DNA from: Rickettsiales bacterium
Lineage (GTDB): Bacteria > Pseudomonadota > Alphaproteobacteria > Rs-D84
NCBI GenBank assembly: GCA_031262525.1
Contig: JAISHM010000001.1
Span: 1-44,323 of the forward strand
Length of the DNA stretch: 44,323 nt
Reading direction: 5' to 3'
Shown: one piece after another, positions 7,384 through 17,093 of the stretch
How the letters are laid out: every line of letters starts with the position of its first letter
Numbering within the stretch: position 1 is the first letter of the stretch
Program-made: the position numbers and the translations under genes
Notes under the pieces: model-generated
What the model was told of the DNA's origin: nothing
Database searches by the model: none
What the model saw: the letters and a program-made list of their open reading frames with translations, nothing else

Positions 7384-9213
7384 TTATTCTGCAACTTGCT
7401 GACAGACAAATTTCTTTGGGTCTGTCAAAGAGCGAACCAAGATATTTGGCGCCACACAATCTTCTGCAGTAAATGTAACACCCGCGACCGCATCATACAC
7501 TGCATCAGATGACACCGCGCGTTTGTCACCATTTGTTACCGCATCTGTGGTCAGTGTCCCGATTGTTGTCGCATTACCCAACGCCGCTGCTTGCAATGCG
7601 GTATCCGCCAACGCACCCTGCGCCGATGTTGCGTATGCAGTTGATGCAGTAAATGCCGCGCTACCCAATCCTGCGACAGAAACATCGGTCCCATCAACCT
7701 TAATAGAGCCATTCGCTGTACCAGTTACGATTGTCTGAACCGCGCTGTCTGCCTTATCCAAACTTGCGTTGATTGTTGTATTCAGGTCCGCTTCGGCGAT
7801 TGTGCCGTCGGTAATCAGCGCAGATGTAACCGCGTCTTCTGATGCCAATGCACCTAAATCACCGATATTTCCAACGATTTCAGCAATCGCGCCGGTCAAT
7901 GTGGTCGCAGTTGTCCCCATTGCAGCCTCACCAATTTTTGCCGCCGCATTATCAGCCTTGGTTCCCTGCACCGCTGTTGCGTATGCAGTTGAAGAGGTAA
8001 ATGCTGCGGTGCCCAATGTTCCACCATCAACTAAATTACCAGATGCATCCAAAGTTGCAACATTACCCGCAACCGCTGGCACTGCCTTAGACGCCTTACC
8101 ATCCATTACAGATGACAAAGTAGCAGCCCCATCATATATTTTATCAAGCAAAGGATTTCCCGCGTTGATTGTATTTTCCTTGCCTGTGATATCTGACGCT
8201 TGCAATGCGGTATCCGCTTTACCCAAAGATGTTTGAACATCCGATGCCAATTTTGCCTTGGTCACATTCGCATCCAGGATTTTTGCCGTGACGATACTAT
8301 TCGCGGCAATATCATCCGTCATAATAAGGTCTTTTAATGCCAAATCACCCAAGTCTGCTGTATTCGCTTTTTTACCCATTGCAGCCGACAAAGTATCCGT
8401 CGCGTCATACATTTTGCCTGATAAATTATTTGTTGCGTTGATTGTATTTTCCTTGCCTGTGATATCTGACGCTTGCAATGCTGTATCCGCTTTACCCAAA
8501 GATGCCACAACACTTGCCGCTAAATCCGCTGTTGTAATAGACGCATCTGTGATTGTTCCACCTTCGCCACCAGACACCACATCTAATACCGCCAAATCCC
8601 CCAAATCCGCCGTATTCGCCTTACCCGCGATATCTGCAGATGTTAAACCATCGGTAATACCATATCCCGCCAAGGTTGTCGCTTTTGCCGCGTATGTTGA
8701 TGCTGCATGGGTTTGTGTTTCCATATCGCTAATAGCCGCTGGTTGAACCGCAGTAGCCGCCAACGCACCCTGCGCCGCTGTTGCGTATGCGCCCGAGTCT
8801 GTATATGCCGCGCTGCCCAATCCCTTGACATCAACCTGGGTTGTTGTTCCATCAACTGTTATAGCAACCTGACCATTTGCCGCACCTGTTGTTGCGCTGA
8901 CCGCTTGGACACCGGTATCTATATCACCAATAGCCGTATCCAATAAATTGATAGCCGCTGTGATATTTGTTGCCGCCGCTGCCGCACCTGTAAATTGCAG
9001 GTCGCCGTCCGCCGACTTACGATGTGTCTGTTCAGAACCAACCTGTGCATTTATTTTGGAATCAACATATTTTTTTGATGCCAAAATTTTATTGTCGGTC
9101 GCGGTAACTGTTAAATCAGTAACCGTGCCCACTGTTCCAACCGCGTGTGCAGCGTTGCCCAACGCGCCAACCGCGAATAATGCAACGAATGATGTTATTA
9201 CTATTTTTTTCAT
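7384..9213 (-). CDS. Secreted repetitive protein, Ala/Thr/Asp-rich
   Basis: 609 aa, no family recognised. It has a signal peptide (MKKIVITSFVALFAVGALGNAAHA), then a segment ILASKKYVDSKINAQV, then long Ala/Thr/Asp/Gly-rich repeats. Recurring motifs are KADTALQASDITGKENTINA (two near copies) and GLGSAAxTxSxAYATxxQGA (at least three copies). The pattern recalls stalk regions of fibrous adhesins or tail fibres. There is no YadA-type anchor; the end is a short two-Cys tail (DCVAPNILVRSLTDPKKFVC). A strong Shine-Dalgarno (AGGAGGG) and a possible TATGAT -10 box in the 89-nt gap before it suggest its own promoter, though it follows the three surface genes at 9303-13833. Probably a surface fibre or exported structural protein. 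Confidence 0.75.
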   Translation of the reverse strand: MKKIVITSFVALFAVGALGNAAHAVGTVGTVTDLTVTATDNKILASKKYVDSKINAQVGSEQTHRKSADGDLQFTGAAAAATNITAAINLLDTAIGDIDTGVQAVSATTGAANGQVAITVDGTTTQVDVKGLGSAAYTDSGAYATAAQGALAATAVQPAAISDMETQTHAASTYAAKATTLAGYGITDGLTSADIAGKANTADLGDLAVLDVVSGGEGGTITDASITTADLAASVVASLGKADTALQASDITGKENTINATNNLSGKMYDATDTLSAAMGKKANTADLGDLALKDLIMTDDIAANSIVTAKILDANVTKAKLASDVQTSLGKADTALQASDITGKENTINAGNPLLDKIYDGAATLSSVMDGKASKAVPAVAGNVATLDASGNLVDGGTLGTAAFTSSTAYATAVQGTKADNAAAKIGEAAMGTTATTLTGAIAEIVGNIGDLGALASEDAVTSALITDGTIAEADLNTTINASLDKADSAVQTIVTGTANGSIKVDGTDVSVAGLGSAAFTASTAYATSAQGALADTALQAAALGNATTIGTLTTDAVTNGDKRAVSSDAVYDAVAGVTFTAEDCVAPNILVRSLTDPKKFVCQQVAE

Positions 9214-9302
9214 TTTTCCCTCCTGTGGGCTTTTTGTTTTGTTTTATTTTATCATATTTTGACCCCTAAAAAAAATGTTTTTTCATAGGGAATCTAATTT
9301 TT

Positions 9303-11789
9303 TTACCCTGCGACTGGCAACCATTCCCATGAATCGCCCCCCGTGCTGGACAAGACGCAATTCAGCACCCCGCCCGTAAAACAAGATGATGGTGGTGTTG
9401 GCAGATTTGCATCTGTTCCCGCCGGTCCCTGTGGTCCGGTCGCACCTGTTGCGCCAGTGTCACCCTTTGGTCCGGTCGCGCCAGTTTCACCCTGAATACC
9501 TTGGATACCCTGCTCACCTTGTAATCCTTGCAAACCTTGTGGGCCGGTTGCACCCGTTGCGCCAGTGTCGCCCTTTAATGATGCAATCCATTCGGGCAAT
9601 GTCCCTGAAAATCCGGATAATTCGTATGCTGACAGCCCCGCCGCGCCGGTATCGCCTTTGACACCCTGGGCACCAGTGTCGCCTTTTAATGATGCAATCC
9701 ATTCTTCCACGGAACCTGTATAGCCAGACAATTCATACGCGCTCTTTCCATCTGCGCCCGCCGCGCCAGCCACCCCTTGGATACCTTGTAAACCCTGTTC
9801 GCCCTGGGGTCCTGTTGCACCTGTTGCGCCAGTGTCGCCCTTTGGACCCGCCGCACCTGTTTCACCCTGGATACCTTGGATACCCTGCGGACCCTGTGGC
9901 CCTGTTTCACCCTGAATACCCTGAACACCCTGGGCACCAATCAAAGATTCAAGCCATTCTTCAACTTCGCCAGTATATCCGTTTGCTTGTGCTAACTCAA
10001 ACGCAGAAAGTCCAACGCCAGTATCTCCCTTTGGCCCTGTTGCACCTGTCGCGCCTGTATCACCCTTTGGACCCGCTACACCCTGGATACCTTGTTCTCC
10101 TTGTGGTCCGGTCGCACCAATTAAACCTTGGGGTCCTTGTGGTCCGGTTTCACCCTGGATACCTTGTAATCCTTGTTCGCCTTGCAGTCCTTGTAATCCT
10201 TGTGGCCCAGTCGCACCTGTTGCGCCTGTATCACCCTTTGGACCCGCCGCACCTGTTTCACCCTGGATACCTTGTTCGCCTTGTGGTCCTGTTGCACCTG
10301 TCGCGCCTGGTAATCCTTGTGGTCCCTGGATACCCTGAACCCCCTGGGCACCAATCAAAGATTCAAGCCATTCTTCAACTTCGCCAGTATATCCGTTTGC
10401 TTGTGCTATCTCGAATGCTGAAAGTCCTGTGCCTGTATCACCCTTTGGACCCTGCTCGCCCTGAGGGCCGGTCGCACCAGTTAAACCTTGGATACCTTGT
10501 TCGCCTTGCAGTCCTTGTAATCCTTGTGGCCCTGTTGCACCTGTTGCGCCTGTATCACCCTTTGGACCTGCTACGCCCTGGATACCTTGTTCGCCCTGGG
10601 GTCCTGTTGCACCGGTTAAACCTTGGGGTCCTTGTGGTCCGGTTTCACCCTGGATACCTTGCAGTCCTTGTAATCCTTGTTCACCCTGTGGGCCTGCCGG
10701 ACCTGTTAAACCCTGTTCGCCCTGCGGACCAGTTACACCCTGAATACCTTGTTCGCCTTGTTCGCCTTGCAACGATGCAATCCATTCTACCAATGTGCCT
10801 GTATAACCAGACAACTGATAAGCGCTTTGTCCATCTGCGCCTGCTAGACCTTGCAATCCTTGTGGTCCTTGCGGTCCTGTATCACCTTGAATACCTTGGA
10901 TACCTTGCAATCCTTGTTCACCCTGTAATCCTTGCTCGCCTTGTGGTCCTGTTGCGCCTTGGACACCCTGGACACCTTGGGGACCAACCAACGAATCCAA
11001 CCATTCTAATTCATCGCCCTCAAATCCTGCGACTTTCGCAACTTCGAACGCGGTAAGACCATCTGCGCCCGCCGCACCCGCTGCGCCTGCTGGCCCTTGT
11101 GGTCCTGTTGCACCAGTTAAACCTTGCAATCCTTGCGGACCTGCGGGACCTGTTAAACCTTGCTCGCCTTGTGGACCAGTTGCACCCTGAATACCTTGTG
11201 GACCCTGTGCACCTGTTGCGCCTTGGATACCCTGGATACCTTGGGGACCAACCAACGAATCCAACCATTCTAATTCATCGCCCTCAAATCCTGCGACTTT
11301 CGCAACTTCAAACGCGGTAAGGCCATCGGCACCCGTCGCCCCCGTTGCCCCTGTCGCCCCCGTTGCCCCTGTCGCGCCCGTTGCGCCTGGACCAATTGCG
11401 TTTATAAGGGATTCAACCGCCGCCACCGATGGATACGCCGTATCACTGCCCGTGGCCGCCGCAACACCAGCCACACCAACTTTATTAGACGAAGATTCAA
11501 AACCACTGACATCTGGGATACTGGCCTCTACCGCCGCAATATCTGTATAAATATCTTCCACCGCTGTGGCGATTGTTGCCACCTGGGTATCCAGACTGAT
11601 AACCGCATCCGCAGGATTTGTATCATTCGCAACATAGGTTCCAGTCTTATATGTATCTGGGTCACCAACGCGGTCATTAAATGTGCCACTGCTGACCAAG
11701 CCGCCAACCGGCAAAAGGTCTGCCCGTGCGGTGCTTATCGCGCCGACCGAAATTATTGTTATCAAAGATACACGTATCAGTTTTTTCAT
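9303..11789 (-). CDS. Collagen-like Gly-X-Y repeat surface protein
   Basis: 828 aa with a signal peptide ([23 protein letters not shown]). A non-collagenous head of about 130 residues is followed by roughly 650 residues of Gly-X-Y triplets rich in GPQG, GIQG, GATG, GEQG and GDTG, a pattern that forms collagen-like triple helices in bacteria. Seven modules of the type G-L-S-A-[FY]-E-x-x-x-x-x-G-[YF]-x-G-x-x-x-E-W-[IL]-x-S-L interrupt the triplets; similar modules occur in collagen-like and tail-fibre proteins. The tail is a small two-Cys segment (CFTGGVLNC) ending in WEWLPVAG. No LPXTG or beta-barrel anchor is present, so attachment to the cell is unexplained. It starts 11 nt after the previous gene. 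Long antisense ORFs here are artefacts of the repeats. Confidence 0.9.
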   Translation of the reverse strand: MKKLIRVSLITIISVGAISTARADLLPVGGLVSSGTFNDRVGDPDTYKTGTYVANDTNPADAVISLDTQVATIATAVEDIYTDIAAVEASIPDVSGFESSSNKVGVAGVAAATGSDTAYPSVAAVESLINAIGPGATGATGATGATGATGATGADGLTAFEVAKVAGFEGDELEWLDSLVGPQGIQGIQGATGAQGPQGIQGATGPQGEQGLTGPAGPQGLQGLTGATGPQGPAGAAGAAGADGLTAFEVAKVAGFEGDELEWLDSLVGPQGVQGVQGATGPQGEQGLQGEQGLQGIQGIQGDTGPQGPQGLQGLAGADGQSAYQLSGYTGTLVEWIASLQGEQGEQGIQGVTGPQGEQGLTGPAGPQGEQGLQGLQGIQGETGPQGPQGLTGATGPQGEQGIQGVAGPKGDTGATGATGPQGLQGLQGEQGIQGLTGATGPQGEQGPKGDTGTGLSAFEIAQANGYTGEVEEWLESLIGAQGVQGIQGPQGLPGATGATGPQGEQGIQGETGAAGPKGDTGATGATGPQGLQGLQGEQGLQGIQGETGPQGPQGLIGATGPQGEQGIQGVAGPKGDTGATGATGPKGDTGVGLSAFELAQANGYTGEVEEWLESLIGAQGVQGIQGETGPQGPQGIQGIQGETGAAGPKGDTGATGATGPQGEQGLQGIQGVAGAAGADGKSAYELSGYTGSVEEWIASLKGDTGAQGVKGDTGAAGLSAYELSGFSGTLPEWIASLKGDTGATGATGPQGLQGLQGEQGIQGIQGETGATGPKGDTGATGATGPQGPAGTDANLPTPPSSCFTGGVLNCVLSSTGGDSWEWLPVAG

Positions 11790-11800
11790 TTCTTATCTTT

Positions 11801-12859
11801 TTAATACACTGGTATATATGTTGGACCCGACACATTACCCGCCCCATCCTTGACCGCGGTCATAACATACGAACCAATCCCAGCCGCCAATTCACTTGCT
11901 GTCGGCATTACCAAGACATCGTCTGCCGCAACCCCAGAATCAGCCAAATTTCCATCTTCGTCCAGACCCGCCAAATTTCCGTCGGTCGCACTGGCAACCT
12001 TATCAGCCTTACCCGATACATCAACACTGCCGACCAAGGAATCCAAATCAACCAAATTTTCCCATTCTATATCGCCCGCCAAACGCCACTGCAAATAACC
12101 AGTTGTTGTGTTATATTGCATTTCAACTTCTTTACCATTGGCACCCGCCGCACCCGCTGCACCCGACGCGCCAGTTAAATCAGACAAGGCAACCAGATTA
12201 TTCCATAACAGACCATCGCCCTCGTATTGCCATTGAATCTGTGTCCCATTATTACGCAGTAAAATTTCACGCCCATCATCTCCGCTGTCGCCTTTGGTGC
12301 CACCGGATACCTCGGCCGAAATAGTTTTTGTTCCGTCCTGATTATCAGTAATTGTAATGTTGTCGCCACCAATTAAATCATCACGGAATAATTTTTCATC
12401 CAGCAAATCATCTGTTTCTGGAATTGTGTAATAGTCTGTTAAATCCACATTCAATTCCAAACCATCAACCTTATTTTCCAAATAATCATATTGTTCCTGG
12501 GTCACATAGTTTGACAGGTCTATGTTGCCACCGCTACTGACCGGGATTTTAATAGTTGAACCAGGACGCAAACGATTCGCCGTAGAACCCAGATATTTTC
12601 CAATTGTATTTACACTGCCCGCACGCTGAACATTAGATGACGCACTATCCGAGCCACTATCAGCCGTTCCAACACTACCCAAACGTATTGGTGCAACAAT
12701 ACGGGTTGGACCGCCCGCACGATTACCCCCAGACGAAGCAACAGACAAACCCGATGTCGAACCACCCGACAAGGGCGTAATCGTCACCGCCGCATTCGCG
12801 CCCATCATCGCGCCAGTGGTTATCAACATTGCAACAAAAATTTTATTAAACTTTTCCAT
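11801..12859 (-). CDS. Secreted surface protein with collagen-module-like segments
   Basis: 352 aa with a signal peptide (MEKFNKIFVAMLITTGAMMGANA). A Ser/Gly-rich head contains an LRPGSTIKIPVSSGGNIDL segment, followed by a helical part (YVTQEQYDYLENKVDGLELNV). Two related modules follow (GREILLRNNGTQIQWQY...LVALSDLTG and GKEVEMQYNTTTGYLQW...LVDLDSLVG), separated by a very short Gly-X-Y stretch ([13 protein letters not shown]). They occupy the same context as the interruptions in the neighbouring collagen-like protein and end similarly (DSLVG). It ends in a hydrophobic strand with PTYIPVY. The start overlaps the stop of the beta-barrel gene by 1 nt (TAATG), so translation is probably coupled. 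It is likely a fibre partner of the collagen-like protein; the function is inferred only from context. Confidence 0.75.
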   Translation of the reverse strand: MEKFNKIFVAMLITTGAMMGANAAVTITPLSGGSTSGLSVASSGGNRAGGPTRIVAPIRLGSVGTADSGSDSASSNVQRAGSVNTIGKYLGSTANRLRPGSTIKIPVSSGGNIDLSNYVTQEQYDYLENKVDGLELNVDLTDYYTIPETDDLLDEKLFRDDLIGGDNITITDNQDGTKTISAEVSGGTKGDSGDDGREILLRNNGTQIQWQYEGDGLLWNNLVALSDLTGASGAAGAAGANGKEVEMQYNTTTGYLQWRLAGDIEWENLVDLDSLVGSVDVSGKADKVASATDGNLAGLDEDGNLADSGVAADDVLVMPTASELAAGIGSYVMTAVKDGAGNVSGPTYIPVY

Positions 12860-13833
12860 TAAAAGTTATACCTTATTCCAATACTTAACGAGTTATTCAT
12901 TACCCAACCTGTTTTATTCGTAAATTTCACATCATAAGTTCCACCCGTATCTGTTATTTGCAATTTGCGACTGTGGTCACCCGCATCCATAAACCAAAGT
13001 TTATAACCAATATCCAAAACCAAATTATCATTTAATAAAAACTGATAACCCGCGTTCAATCCACCTGTAAACGACAAAGTTTTCGCGCTTGCATCACTAT
13101 CTAAAAATGCCGCACCATCCATAAATGTTTCAACCCATGCAACTCCAGCAACTGGACCAACATAAAAACCACCCCAACGCTTTGGAGTTGTGTTATATAA
13201 CGCGCCCAATTCCAAGAACTTTGCAGACAAATCATATTCATAACCATCCGCAATATCACGATATTTTCCGGTCATACCACCCGTTACTTCCAAACGCCAT
13301 TTTTCCGAAATCCACGCACCCAACGACGCAGAAAATCCCGACATTGAAACGAATGAGTATGTATCCTTACACGAACTACCAACACAATACTTATCATCGC
13401 TGTAATGCTTATTAGAAAAATTCGCAAATGTATACAGATATTTTATCGCTGCATAAAAATCCATTGTTAAAATACTATCGCTGTGTTCCGTGCGTTTTGT
13501 ATTGACAGGCTCGTCATAAACAATTTCGTCCCGCGCCACATATTCTGTTTTCGTGATACGCGTGTTATCACATTCTGCGCGCACAGATTTATATTTTTCA
13601 TCCGCGTCCGGACCATACCAAACCGGCAACATTTCACAATTTGTCGGTTTTGCAATATGCGACCCGCCGCGCCAAACAGGCATTTTTTTTGTTTCTGTGG
13701 TGATTATTGTTTTGGGATGATATTCAGACACATTAAAATTATTTATAATTTTAACATTGTCCGCGCGCGAAAATCCGGCACCAAACATTACCAACAAACC
13801 TGTAAAAATAGCGATAAATCCGCCGTTTTTCAT
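12859..13833 (-). CDS. Outer-membrane beta-barrel protein
   Basis: 324 aa with a signal peptide (MKNGGFIAIFTGLLVMFGAGFSRA). A region of about 110 residues follows, with two possible disulfide pairs (CEMLPVW, ECDNTR; CVGSSCKD). From about 130 on, alternating hydrophobic/polar strands are typical of small OmpW/OmpA-type barrels (GFSASLGAWISEKWRLEVTGGM, GFYVGPVAGVAWVE). The last strand, NNSLSIGIRYNF, ends in Phe, the usual BAM recognition residue. It is the first gene of the surface cluster and is translationally coupled to the next gene, so it may export or anchor the following fibre-like proteins. That is inference; no known transporter domain is seen. Confidence 0.8.
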   Translation of the reverse strand: MKNGGFIAIFTGLLVMFGAGFSRADNVKIINNFNVSEYHPKTIITTETKKMPVWRGGSHIAKPTNCEMLPVWYGPDADEKYKSVRAECDNTRITKTEYVARDEIVYDEPVNTKRTEHSDSILTMDFYAAIKYLYTFANFSNKHYSDDKYCVGSSCKDTYSFVSMSGFSASLGAWISEKWRLEVTGGMTGKYRDIADGYEYDLSAKFLELGALYNTTPKRWGGFYVGPVAGVAWVETFMDGAAFLDSDASAKTLSFTGGLNAGYQFLLNDNLVLDIGYKLWFMDAGDHSRKLQITDTGGTYDVKFTNKTGWVMNNSLSIGIRYNF

Positions 13834-13960
13834 TCTCTTACTACCCCTTGTGTCTATACAAGTATATCACAAATCGCAATCTAAAAAAAACAAAAAATAG
13901 GAAAAAATAAGTTTTTTTACATAAAAAATTACAAAACAAAACAAACCTGAAATAAATGTA

Positions 13961-13989
13961 TTGACAAATAGCCCATACTGATATATAAT
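13961..13989 (+). promoter_or_regulatory. Perfect consensus sigma70 promoter for a leaderless gene
   Basis: TTGACA (13961-13966), a 17-bp spacer and TATAAT (13984-13989). Only 7 nt separate the -10 box from the ATG at 13997, so transcription should begin at or next to the start codon. No Shine-Dalgarno sequence is present. Confidence 0.85.
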
Positions 13990-13996
13990 TATTATC

Positions 13997-14830
13997 ATGA
14001 ATACCACAATAGAAACATTTAATACAACAATACATAAACTAGTCAGCGACTATGGGGACGTCGCACCCGGCGAAAAAGGTTATTTATTCACGACCGAAAA
14101 TCCGGATTTTTTTCACAACCTGGATACCCGTGGCAAAGATTGTTTGTATGTAGGCGCGGGCGGCGGCGACCCTGCTTTTTACGCGTTGGCGAATGGCGCG
14201 AAAAATATGGATATATTTGATAACTCTATGCTTGCTTTGACACTGATTGCAATAAAAAAATATCTAATAACCACACTGAACCATAAAGAATTTATTAATT
14301 TGTGGGGGGGGGAAACCATTTTTAAATCCCTAAAACCCTTAGAACGAAAAAATTTTACCCCACCAGAAAATGCACCAGAAATTATAAAAAAATTTTGTAA
14401 TACGCCATCTATTCTTTCAACTTCAACAGGATACTATCGCCTGTATGACAACCCTTATATCAAAAATAAATCTGTTTATAACAAATTATCAACTTCATTA
14501 CATACATCAAATGAAAAACTTATTTATTCTGATATAGAAGATATAGACCAAAACGTTGGTAATAAAAAATACGACATAATTTATCTATCTACACTTCTCA
14601 TCCCCTATAATAAACTTGAAAATTTTTATAATTTATTGAAACAGGATGGTAAAATATATTGCGACTATACATACAACAACAATAATAAGTATAGTATACT
14701 TTCACATACATATATTGACCATCATAAAAATCTTTTTAATGTTGAAGAAATTAGTTTTAGAGCAAATAAATACCGAGATAGCCATAAAAAAGACATAATT
14801 TTTTGCTATCACAAGCAAAAAACTTTATAA
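13997..14830 (+). CDS. SAM-dependent transferase, DUF3419/BtaA-like
   Basis: 277 aa. A SAM-binding loop is visible as YVGAGGGDPAFYAL (51-64), followed by MDIFDNSMLALTLIAIKKYL, then FINLWGG. The combination of loop, D-x-x-x-x-A-L-x-x-x-x-I helix and F-x-x-L-[FW]-G matches the start of the DUF3419 family, which includes BtaA, the enzyme moving the 3-amino-3-carboxypropyl group of SAM to diacylglycerol in betaine-lipid synthesis. It is shorter than BtaA (usually near 400 aa), and no BtaB partner is adjacent, so betaine-lipid synthesis is unproven. A different small-molecule methyl- or aminocarboxypropyl-transferase remains possible. Asn-, Lys- and Tyr-rich, AT-rich composition contrasts with its neighbours and suggests transfer. 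It ends 3 nt from the convergent mltG stop. Confidence 0.6.
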   Translation: MNTTIETFNTTIHKLVSDYGDVAPGEKGYLFTTENPDFFHNLDTRGKDCLYVGAGGGDPAFYALANGAKNMDIFDNSMLALTLIAIKKYLITTLNHKEFINLWGGETIFKSLKPLERKNFTPPENAPEIIKKFCNTPSILSTSTGYYRLYDNPYIKNKSVYNKLSTSLHTSNEKLIYSDIEDIDQNVGNKKYDIIYLSTLLIPYNKLENFYNLLKQDGKIYCDYTYNNNNKYSILSHTYIDHHKNLFNVEEISFRANKYRDSHKKDIIFCYHKQKTL

Positions 14831-14833
14831 CAT

Positions 14834-15793
14834 TTATTTTTTCTTTGCCTGGCGCCAAATTTTACGATTTTCCTGGTGCCCGGCAAAATCAACCGAAAAA
14901 TTATGTCCGCCCGCGCCGTCCGCTACAAAAAACAAATAACTTGTTTTCGCGGGATTCAGAACCGCGGAAATTGCCTCGCGACCTGGGTTTGCAATCGGCG
15001 TTGGTGGCAACCCATAATTACGATAAGTATTATACGGACTGGACAATTGCAAGTGCGACGACAACAGCGGCGCGCCCTGCATATCACCCAATTTATCTGT
15101 CAGAAAATAAACAATTGTTGGGTCGGCCTGTAATTTCATTTTTGTATTTAATCGGTTCAGATAAACCGATGCAACAATCGGCATTTCGGAAACCTTTGGA
15201 GTTTCTTTTTGCACAATACTGGCCAGTGTTATAATATCATTCCAACTGCGCAGCGGCGCGGGCGCATACCCGCCCGACATTTGCCACGCATTCTGAAATT
15301 CACTCATTTTACCGCGCATTAAATCCATCACCGCTGCGCGCGAAGTCCCCTTGGCCACGCGATAAGTATCCGGAAAAAGTTCGCCGTCCGCTGGGCATTT
15401 TGCCTTGCAAGCATTCCCTGTTAAAAATCCGTTTTTATTTAATTCAATTACGATTTGTTTTGTGGTCAGCCCCTCGGGGATAATAATGGTCGTGCTAGCG
15501 ATATCGCCACGCGCCAGCATTTCTGCCATTTTCCAAACCGAAGTTCCACGCATAAAATCGTAATTTCCGGCCTGAATCTCGCCACCAAAACCCAAAACAA
15601 TAACCTTGAAAACATCTGCGTCGTTTATCATCCCGCGCTTTTCCAGTATTGCGGCAACACTGCCGACCGATGCGCCGCGTTTAATCCGCACAGACTCATT
15701 TTTATCCAAATTGCTGGCAATCCCAAGAAACCACACGCACACTGCAAAGACCAGCGCAACCCCCGCCAAAAAAATTTTCGTTTTTCTGTTCAT
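14834..15793 (-). CDS. mltG: Endolytic murein transglycosylase MltG
   Basis: 319 aa. MltG cleaves nascent glycan strands in the inner-membrane-adjacent periplasm and is thought to set glycan length. One N-terminal membrane segment (about 5-25) is followed by a LysM-like subdomain (VRIKRGASVGSVAAILEKRG). The YceG core contains ASIVQKETPKVSEMPIVASVYLNRL; Glu197 of QKET corresponds to the catalytic Glu of E. coli MltG (E-K-E-T), while the preceding Glu is Gln here. QADPTIVY, SPYNTYRNYGLPPTPIANPG and YLFFVADGAGGHNFS are also family motifs. The start codon overlaps the fabF stop by 1 nt, a fabF-mltG arrangement common in alphaproteobacteria. Confidence 0.93.
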   Translation of the reverse strand: MNRKTKIFLAGVALVFAVCVWFLGIASNLDKNESVRIKRGASVGSVAAILEKRGMINDADVFKVIVLGFGGEIQAGNYDFMRGTSVWKMAEMLARGDIASTTIIIPEGLTTKQIVIELNKNGFLTGNACKAKCPADGELFPDTYRVAKGTSRAAVMDLMRGKMSEFQNAWQMSGGYAPAPLRSWNDIITLASIVQKETPKVSEMPIVASVYLNRLNTKMKLQADPTIVYFLTDKLGDMQGAPLLSSHLQLSSPYNTYRNYGLPPTPIANPGREAISAVLNPAKTSYLFFVADGAGGHNFSVDFAGHQENRKIWRQAKKK

Positions 15794-17034
15794 TAAATTT
15801 TCTTTAATACAATGCTGGCGTTTGTCCCACCAAACCCGAACGAATTTGATAACGCAACATCAACCCGCCGTTTTTTCGCGACATTCGGCACCAAATCAAC
15901 CCCCGCGGCTTCTGCCATTGGGTTATCCAAATTTATTGTTGGTGGCACAATTTGGTCACGAATAGATAATGCGCTGAATATCGCCTCGGCCGCGCCGGCC
16001 GCGCCCAGTAAATGCCCCGTCATTGACTTTGTGCTGGACATTGAAACATTCACCCCATCAAACAAAGTTTTTACCGCGGATAATTCACCCGCATCCCCCA
16101 GACCCGTGCTGGTCCCGTGCGCGTTGATATAATCAACATCCGACGGGTTTAATCCCGCATCATTTAACGCCGCGCGCATTGCGCGCAATCCACCATTTCC
16201 ATTAGGCGCAGGCGCAGTAATATGATGCGCATCGCCCGACATTCCATAACCAGACACCTCGGCATAAATTTTTGCACCGCGTTGGGTTGCGTGTTCGTAT
16301 TCCTCTAACACCAAAATTCCCGCACCTTCGGCAATTACAAAGCCATCACGCGCATCGTCCCATGGACGCGACGCCGCAGTTGGATTTTCATTATTTGTTG
16401 ATAACGCCCGCATCGCGCAGAACCCCGCAATCCCGACGCGACAGACCGCGGCCTCGGTCCCGCCACAAATCATAACATCGGCGTCCCCATGTGCGATTAA
16501 ACGCGCCCCCTCTCCAATAGAATGAGTCCCCGTTGCACACGCCGTAACCAACGATACATTCGGACCACGATACCCATATTTAATTGAAATATGACCCGCT
16601 GGCATATTTATTAAAACCTTTGGAATAAAAAACGGACTGACAAAACGCGGACCATTTTTTTCCAATTCCACCGACACATCATACATATTTTGCAGACCAC
16701 CAATTCCGCCACCAACACAAACGCCAACGCGGTCGCCACTGCCGAAATCGCCCGCGTCTTTTATCGCCTGGTCCGCCGCAACCAGTGCGAACAAAGTCGT
16801 TTTATCCATTCTTTTTTGTTCCTTGGCATCGGCCGCAATATCAAAATCACATTCACCCGCGCCTTTACCCAAAACTGGCTGCCCCGCGATTTTTGATGGC
16901 AGGTCTGACACATCTATGCTGGTAATTTCGCGAACCCCAGACACCCCATCTAATAAATTTTTCCATGCAAATTCAAGTCCTGTGCCGACCGGGGACACAA
17001 TCCCCATACCCGTTATAACGACGCGCCGTGTCAT
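15793..17034 (-). CDS. fabF: Beta-ketoacyl-ACP synthase II
   Basis: 413 aa, the normal length. FabF condenses malonyl-ACP with acyl-ACP in fatty-acid elongation. The Cys-His-His triad is visible: Cys166 in VTACATGTHS, His306 in NAHGTSTGLGD and His341 in SMTGHLLGAAGA. MTRRVVITGMGIVSPVG is the standard thiolase-fold N-terminus, and FGFGGTNASIVL the standard C-terminal motif. The ATG at 17034 follows AAAAAGGA. The usual upstream neighbour acpP is not here; it is at 24365-24601 with its own promoter. It is translationally coupled to mltG. Confidence 0.96.
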   Translation of the reverse strand: MTRRVVITGMGIVSPVGTGLEFAWKNLLDGVSGVREITSIDVSDLPSKIAGQPVLGKGAGECDFDIAADAKEQKRMDKTTLFALVAADQAIKDAGDFGSGDRVGVCVGGGIGGLQNMYDVSVELEKNGPRFVSPFFIPKVLINMPAGHISIKYGYRGPNVSLVTACATGTHSIGEGARLIAHGDADVMICGGTEAAVCRVGIAGFCAMRALSTNNENPTAASRPWDDARDGFVIAEGAGILVLEEYEHATQRGAKIYAEVSGYGMSGDAHHITAPAPNGNGGLRAMRAALNDAGLNPSDVDYINAHGTSTGLGDAGELSAVKTLFDGVNVSMSSTKSMTGHLLGAAGAAEAIFSALSIRDQIVPPTINLDNPMAEAAGVDLVPNVAKKRRVDVALSNSFGFGGTNASIVLKKI

Positions 17035-17093
17035 AAAAAATCCTTTTTGTTATTACACATAAATTTTACATTAAATCTGAAAAATCGCAAGTT

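Noticed and set aside
7384-9213. Trimeric autotransporter
   Set aside because: The repeats look fibre-like, but there is no YadA-type C-terminal barrel; the protein ends in a short two-Cys tail. The true YadA-type protein is at 29871-31214.
9689-11056. 455-aa Leu/His/Pro-rich protein on the plus strand
   Set aside because: It is the antisense reading of Gly-X-Y codons; the collagen repeat removes stop codons on the other strand. No signal, domain or ribosome-binding site supports it. The plus-strand frames at 7769-8746 are rejected for the same reason.
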